Assembly: GCF_002286735.1 (NCBI RefSeq)
Contig: NZ_NRTA01000007.1
Span: forward strand, 1 to 64,000
Direction: 5' to 3'
Length of the DNA stretch: 64,000 bases
From: Leptolyngbya sp. BC1307
GTDB taxonomy: Bacteria; Cyanobacteriota; Cyanobacteriia; Phormidesmidales; Phormidesmidaceae
In this document: positions 59,922 to 64,000 of the stretch, in pieces
How positions within the stretch are numbered: the stretch's first letter is position 1
Layout: each line of letters opens with the position of its first letter
Translations under genes and position numbers: made by a program
The notes under the pieces: model-generated
Databases searched by the model: none
What the model was told of the DNA's origin: nothing
The model's input: the letters and a program-made list of their open reading frames with translations, nothing else

Positions 59922-60539
59922 TTGGACATACCTGTGTACAACTCGCTATCTCCCTACCAAGAGCCCGTTGATCCAGACGCTCAGTTAGCAGCTGAGCTCA
60001 AAGAAGCTGCCCGCGTCAATGGCCTTGCTTCCGACGGCAAGGAGATGGATGCGGCCCATATCGAAGTCTCTACCGAGAAGCGTTCGGCTAGAGAGCGGCG
60101 CATTTTAGCATCGGTCATCATTCCTCAGCCCGTTGAACAGGTGTGGCAGGTAATTACTGACTATGAGCACCTAGCTGACTTTGTGCCCAATCTAACCGCT
60201 AGCAGGCTGCTGCCCAACACAGAGGGGCGCATTCGTCTAGAGCAGATTGGCGCTCAGTGCTTTCTCAAGGTCAAGTTCTGCGCCCGGGTCGTGCTAGAGA
60301 TGACCGAAAACTTTCCTCACGAGCTGGGCTTCGCCATGAAAGAGGGCGACTTTCAGCACTTTGATGGGGTTTGGCAACTGCGACCGACTGCCGACTCACA
60401 GGGCACTCATCTGTCTTACGATTTGTTAGTGAAGCCGCCTCGGGCAATGCCAGTCGCCATTATCGAGCGTCACATTCGCCACAACATCACTGCCAACCTG
60501 CTAGCAATTCGGCAGCGCACGTTAGAACTTGCAATCTGA
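59922..60539 (+). CDS. SRPBCC-family (cyclase/dehydrase-like) protein
   Basis: A START/polyketide-cyclase-like lipid or cofactor pocket domain occupies residues ~55-200. ILASVIIPQPVEQVWQVITDYEHLADFVPNL is the typical strand-helix start, and FDGVWQLRP and LSYDLLVKPPRAMPVAIIERHIRHNITANLLAIR are the later conserved parts. The ~50-residue N-terminus is polar. Its TTG start is uncertain; a GTG four codons later is the alternative. The ligand is unknown. Confidence 0.8.
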   Translation: MDIPVYNSLSPYQEPVDPDAQLAAELKEAARVNGLASDGKEMDAAHIEVSTEKRSARERRILASVIIPQPVEQVWQVITDYEHLADFVPNLTASRLLPNTEGRIRLEQIGAQCFLKVKFCARVVLEMTENFPHELGFAMKEGDFQHFDGVWQLRPTADSQGTHLSYDLLVKPPRAMPVAIIERHIRHNITANLLAIRQRTLELAI

Positions 60540-60645
60540 CAGGTCTCATTTAAGGTAGGCCGTTCAGGTCGATAAACCGCTTCTAGGCGATCGCCCAGGA
60601 GCGGTTTTAGCTGTGCGGTTTTTTAGCTTTAATCAAGCCAGAACC

Positions 60646-60686
60646 AAAAAAAGTTCCAAGCATCAAAAGACGCTGTGGAACCTTTT
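60646..60686 (-). terminator. terminator downstream of tRNA-Glu
   Basis: On the minus strand a stem of GGTTCCAC-AGC pairs with GCT-TGGAAC across a 10-nt loop and is followed by TTTTTTT. It lies ~35 nt after the tRNA 3' end. Confidence 0.7.
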
Positions 60687-60718
60687 ACTTGGAGCTTTTT
60701 TACTGAAGCTTTTTTACA

Positions 60719-60791
60719 TACCCCCAGGGGAATTCGAATCCCCGTCGCCTCCGTGAAAGGGAGGTGTCCTAGGCCTCTAGACGATGGGGGC
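60719..60791 (-). tRNA. tRNA-Glu (UUC)
   Basis: A complete minus-strand cloverleaf of 73 nt. The acceptor GCCCCCA pairs with TGGGGGT, the anticodon stem CCTCC/GGAGG has loop CTTTCAC (anticodon TTC), and the T-loop is ATTCGAATT. CCA is not encoded. In cyanobacteria this tRNA also feeds tetrapyrrole synthesis through glutamyl-tRNA reductase. Confidence 0.96.
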
Positions 60792-60904
60792 GTATGTTTC
60801 AGACCTTTATTAAGATACCTGCTATTTGCACATTGTGTCAAACCCGAAATATCGCTTTCGAGCTAGCGCTACCCTGAGGCAACCCAGGGTAGCGAGCAGC
60901 CTAC

Positions 60905-61183
60905 CTAAGCCAGACGATGGGAGTTGCGTAGGCGAATGAGCTGACGCCGCATCGCCGGAGAAGCCTGGCCAACATCATGCAGCTGCTGAATGGCGACCTG
61001 ACTATCCAACGTTTCTAGATATTCATCGCTGCCGTAGGCAAAGGCATCTACAAGGGTCTCTACCAGCTCTTCGCGATTTGCCATGGTTAACTGCTCTTCG
61101 ATGATACGAAACTTGAGACGCACCTCGCATTCGTAGATGCCAATATCACTATCAGGTAGAATTTGATTCGTTGAACTTTCCAT
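60905..61183 (-). CDS. conserved small cyanobacterial-type protein, unknown function
   Basis: A 92-residue acidic protein: DIGIYECEVRLKFRIIEEQL, then MANREELVETLVDAFAYGSDEYLETL and a basic end, SPAMRRQLIRLRNS. The regular helix pattern, coding-like codon use and ATG context support a real gene. I cannot name the family. It is isolated, between tRNA-Glu and a long empty stretch. Confidence 0.62.
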   Translation of the reverse strand: MESSTNQILPDSDIGIYECEVRLKFRIIEEQLTMANREELVETLVDAFAYGSDEYLETLDSQVAIQQLHDVGQASPAMRRQLIRLRNSHRLA

Positions 61184-62105
61184 GTCTTAAAGTTGAGTTC
61201 CGCAGACTATATGATTCGAAGAATTCGGCAGACTGTAATTCAGCTGTCTGAATGCTTGATTGGCAATATAAAGCTTTCCAAGATCAGACTGTCTGAGTAA
61301 CTATTGAATTCCCTTGATCTCCGCCGAGATAACACCTTGAGAAGTTGATATGATAGGCTTTCTCATCTCTTCATAGAATCAATACTGCTCGATAGATGGA
61401 GAAAAAGGGAGCGTATCAAAATCCGTTTTGCCAACGTTTTTATACTGACTATTTTTAGAGATGTACGGATAGGTTTTCAGCGATCTGGGTTGACTCTAGA
61501 TAGTAATTTGAAGTCAATAAAAAGGTTGTCTTTCTTTCTCGGTGATTAGCGCAATGTAACGTTTAAGCCAATGATTGTACAGATATTCTCTGATTTATCG
61601 GTGGGATTGAATACAGCCTGAATAATCCGGACGCAGACATAGGCAGTAAATTTACTTTCAATCGGGCAATAATACCTGCACCTTGGGGATTGCTTCGTTC
61701 AAAGTATTAAGTTGAACCTATGAACACTGTTTGTGAATACGTACATGGAACAGCTTTTTGTGTGAAGCCAAGCTGCAATCTTTCCGAAAATCCACTCAAG
61801 CGCTTTTTCTGGCTGACTTCTCTACTTTTCTACTTTAAAATTCTTATGCAGATAGCCAGCCGATGACTGAGGCAGCCTGTACTTTTTCAAAGGCCCCAGG
61901 CACGATTTTTGCTGTTCTATGTGGCCTCCAGATAGGTAAGAGCCCCTATCTCAAATATTGGCAACTGACCGCTTTTATAGGTAAATTGATGGTCGCACTG
62001 ATTGTTTTGCTGTCGTTATCAGCTAGTCGTGGCGTCATCTGATGGCTGGTTTTTCGAATAGAATGATGAGCGTTAGCAGAAATTGCAGAGCGGATGGGGT
62101 AATTC
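61184..62105. other. 922-nt AT-rich stretch without a confident gene
   Basis: This is the longest non-coding stretch in the window and is clearly AT-richer than the flanks. A 59-codon ORF (61863-62042, MTEAACTFSKAPGT...) has a hydrophobic end (KLMVALIVLLSLSA), but no ribosome site or family signature that I can see. There is no tRNA, tmRNA-like or riboswitch-like pattern. It could hold a decayed gene, a small RNA or a long leader. Confidence 0.45.
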
Positions 62106-62693
62106 TTGCCAAAATATTCTCCTGAGCGGCCACAGATAGAGCCCTTGAGCAGACCTCAACTGCTAGCTGCAATGGCAGCAACCGCGCTGATCTTGCTGCT
62201 AATTGCGCGCGTGTGGCTATTTTTTGAGCCGTTCCTTTTCCCGATCGCGCTGAATTGGCAGGATGCGAGCATTGGGGTTGGGTTGGGCTTAGGTATCTCG
62301 GCGGTCAGTATGCTGGTTTATCGGCTGTGGCCTGCCTACCGTCAGAGCGCTGATTTCTATCTGTCGTTTGTCTTAGCGCCGCTATTGCCCACCGACTCTA
62401 TCTGGGTAGGGCTCTTGCCGGGAATGAGTGAAGAGCTTTTGTTTCGCGGCGTTATGCTGCCTGCAATCGGACTAAATGCGACGGGGCTGGTGGTCTCTAG
62501 TCTGTGTTTTGGCGTGCTGCATATGTCTAACCGGCAGCAATGGTCATATGCTATCTGGGCAACCCTGGTCGGTTTGATGTTGGGCGGCAGTGCGCTGGTG
62601 ACGGGTAATCTGCTGGTGCCCATGGTGGCGCATATCGTGACTAATTTTATCTCTAGTTTTTTGTGGCAGATGTATCGGCGGCGGTCGATTTAG
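62106..62693 (+). CDS. CPBP-family intramembrane metalloprotease
   Basis: Four to five hydrophobic segments with the Abi/CPBP motifs: motif 1 MSEELLFRGVMLPAIG (EE...R near residue 110) and motif 2 FGVLHMSNRQQWSYAIWATLVGLMLG, plus the later MVAHIVTNFI histidine. These are relatives of Rce1-type prenyl-protein proteases. Bacterial members have varied or unknown roles. It has 195 residues and a TTG start. The stop codon begins a 13-bp array. Confidence 0.85.
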   Translation: MPKYSPERPQIEPLSRPQLLAAMAATALILLLIARVWLFFEPFLFPIALNWQDASIGVGLGLGISAVSMLVYRLWPAYRQSADFYLSFVLAPLLPTDSIWVGLLPGMSEELLFRGVMLPAIGLNATGLVVSSLCFGVLHMSNRQQWSYAIWATLVGLMLGGSALVTGNLLVPMVAHIVTNFISSFLWQMYRRRSI

Positions 62694-62732
62694 TCAGTCG
62701 ATTTAGCCAGTCGATTTAGCCAGTCGATTTAA
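62685..62732. repeat. 13-bp tandem array over the CPBP gene stop
   Basis: TCGATTTAG(T/C)CAG is repeated three full times plus a partial TCGATTTAA. The first copy contains the TAG stop (62691-62693). Copies at +13 and +26 put TAG in the other two frames, so all three frames are closed within 30 nt. Confidence 0.92.
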
Positions 62733-62750
62733 TCGGCAGCACCACTTTGC

Positions 62751-63773
62751 TTACAGCGCTACCGGACTAGCGTGATGATCAGCTGTTTGCTGACGTTGCA
62801 AAACAACGGCGGCAGCTTCGGTCACTTGGTCGAGCGCTGCAGCAACGACCTCGGCCCCTGCTCCTGTCTGAGAGGCCCGCTCAGTAATGTAGCGCTTCCA
62901 GATGCGGCTGCCGGGCCGACCGTGAAAGAGGTGCATCATATGGCGAGTGATGCTGTTGAGCTTGAGCCCCCGGCTGGTCCAGTGGTCGATGTAGGGCAGC
63001 ATGGCCTGCACAATCTGGTGGCGGGTCGGGGGTACGGTATCGTCGCCAAAAAATTCTCGGTCAGCATGAGCAAATAAGTAGGGATTGTCATAGGCGGCGC
63101 GACCCACCATCACAGCGTCTACGGAAGATAGCTGCGTTTTGACCTGCTCAAGGGTTTTAAAGCCACCATTGATTTCGATCTGTAGATGGGGAAAATCTTG
63201 CTTGAGGCGGTGAACATCGCTGTAGCGCAGTGGCGGTACGGTGCGGTTGTCTTTGGGGCTGAGCCCTTGCAGCCAGGCTTTGCGCGCGTGAACGCTAAAG
63301 CGCTGACACCCAGTTGCCGAGACCACGCTGACAAAATGGGCCATGTCTTCGTAGCGGTCAAGGTCGTCAATGCCGATGCGGTGCTTGACGCTGACGGGCA
63401 GTGGCGTAGCGGCCCTCATGGCGGCGATGCAGTCGGCGACGCGCTCGGGTTGGGCCATCAGGCAAGCGCCAAAGTTGCCGGTCTGGACGCGATCGCTTGG
63501 ACAGCCCACATTTAAGTTAATCTCGCTGTAGCCAAACTCTGAGGCGACCCGGGCGCAGTGAGCTAGCATCTGTGGGTCGTCACCACCGACCTGGAGCACC
63601 AGCGGGTTTTCATCAGCGGTGAAGCCCAACAGTTTCTCTGGGTCGCCGTGGCGGATGGCCATGCTGGTGACCATTTCTGTATAGAGCAGCGTGCGCCGCG
63701 TGATCTGCCGCATGAAATAGCGATAGTGGCGGTCGGTGCGATCCATCATGGGCGCGATACTCAGCGGCAGCAT
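62751..63773 (-). CDS. dusA: tRNA-dihydrouridine synthase A
   Basis: An FMN enzyme reducing uridines 20/20a in the tRNA D-loop. The family start LSIAPMMDRTDRHYRYFMRQIT, the catalytic cysteine in NLNVGCPSDRVQTGNFGACLM, the FMN lysine region PVSVKHRIGIDD and the late IEINGGFKTLEQVK and MVGRAAYDNPYLF are all intact. It has 340 residues. It follows the NFACT-type gene by ~15 nt. Confidence 0.95.
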   Translation of the reverse strand: MLPLSIAPMMDRTDRHYRYFMRQITRRTLLYTEMVTSMAIRHGDPEKLLGFTADENPLVLQVGGDDPQMLAHCARVASEFGYSEINLNVGCPSDRVQTGNFGACLMAQPERVADCIAAMRAATPLPVSVKHRIGIDDLDRYEDMAHFVSVVSATGCQRFSVHARKAWLQGLSPKDNRTVPPLRYSDVHRLKQDFPHLQIEINGGFKTLEQVKTQLSSVDAVMVGRAAYDNPYLFAHADREFFGDDTVPPTRHQIVQAMLPYIDHWTSRGLKLNSITRHMMHLFHGRPGSRIWKRYITERASQTGAGAEVVAAALDQVTEAAAVVLQRQQTADHHASPVAL

Positions 63774-63788
63774 CGTTGTTTTCTCCTG

Positions 63789-64000
63789 CTAAAGGCGGTC
63801 GGACGAACTATTAGTTGAGCTATCTACAGCGTCTATGAAAGCGAGTGCCCGCTGCGGCTGGCCCCATAGCACTCGCTCATGCTTGTAAATCACCATACCG
63901 GGCAGGGCTCCTTTGGGCTTATATACATTTTTGGGCTCGGTGTAGACAACGGGTACTTGATCAGACTGCCGCGCCCGGCTGTAATAGGCTGCCAGACTAG
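63789..64000 (-). CDS. C-terminal end of an NFACT/Rqc2-family RNA-binding protein (partial)
   Basis: The frame is open to the window edge and gives 69 residues ending in a TAG at 63789-63791. The sequence SLAAYYSRARQSDQVPVVYT, followed by KNVYKPKGALPGMVIYKHER, matches the conserved NFACT-R (DUF814) end of cyanobacterial FbpA-like/RqcH proteins, which act in ribosome quality control. Only this terminal domain is in the window, and the ORF track does not list it. Confidence 0.78.
   Translation of the reverse strand, partial: SLAAYYSRARQSDQVPVVYTEPKNVYKPKGALPGMVIYKHERVLWGQPQRALAFIDAVDSSTNSSSDRL

Noticed and set aside
60629-60841. 70-aa and 63-aa ORFs at 60.6-60.9 kb
   Set aside because: Both run across tRNA-Glu and its terminator, so they are artefacts of structured RNA sequence.
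61863-62042. 59-codon ORF MTEAACTFSKAPGT...
   Set aside because: No ribosome site, promoter or family pattern visible; mentioned in the gap entry but not called as a gene.

Overview
The window is cyanobacterial chromosome. Direct evidence is the allophycocyanin core genes apcE-apcA-apcB-apcC, photosystem I psaC, the NDH-1 subunit ndhM, Ycf54, a high-light-inducible protein, the b/b' split of the ATP synthase stator, cyAbrB, a cyanoexosortase, and frequent copies of the cyanobacterial HIP1 octamer GCGATCGC. GC content looks a little above 50 percent by eye. A Leptolyngbya-like filamentous lineage is plausible, but that is inference only. No rRNA operon, CRISPR array or prophage is visible.

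Layout. 0-1 kb: a Uma2-type nuclease remnant fused against a gamma-glutamylcyclotransferase-like gene. 1-7.1 kb (minus): the atpI-B-E-F2-F-H-A-G operon. 7.2-8.5 kb: a methyltransferase. 8.8-13.5 kb (plus): the phycobilisome core operon, followed by an HLIP gene. 14.4-20 kb: cyAbrB, corrin-ring genes cobL/cobH, folD, crtE and a PAP2-like gene. 20-28.3 kb (minus): ycf54, then an extracellular polysaccharide/cyanoexosortase locus (aminotransferase, exosortase, its partner, Wza-like and Wzc/GumC-like proteins). 28.5-39.5 kb: housekeeping genes (ndk, def, ftsX, psaC, acpP, fabF, tkt, a GGR-family reductase) and a MITE-like element directly in front of a lipoprotein gene. 39.6-42.5 kb: an accessory patch with a GIY-YIG nuclease, a decayed antitoxin and a RecB-like nuclease. 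42.5-45.2 kb: a di-haem oxidoreductase plus imelysin pair with a possible Fur box. 45.6-50.3 kb: tRNA-Asp, glgA, an HPF-like protein, hemC and a TPR protein. 50.3-55.6 kb (minus): a candidate signalling cluster, namely a zinc-ribbon/pseudokinase-like/PP2C phosphatase whose stop codon overlaps the start of a CHAT protease-FHA fusion, with a third unknown gene. 55.9-64 kb: phosphatase, HerA-like ATPase, SRPBCC, tRNA-Glu, CPBP protease, dusA and the end of an NFACT/Rqc2 gene.

Two things stand out beyond ordinary annotation. First, the PP2C / CHAT-FHA operon joins a phosphatase (eraser), a phosphothreonine reader and a caspase-like protease through a TGATG overlap. Second, short tandem duplications with units of 11-16 bp recur across the window. 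Those at gene ends usually contain the stop codon and have units that are not multiples of three, so successive copies place stops in several frames. Those inside genes (folD, PP2C, the 56.9 kb membrane protein) all have 15-bp units. The ORF track also accepts GTG and TTG starts; I moved several starts downstream where a signal peptide, a family N-terminus or an overlap supported it.
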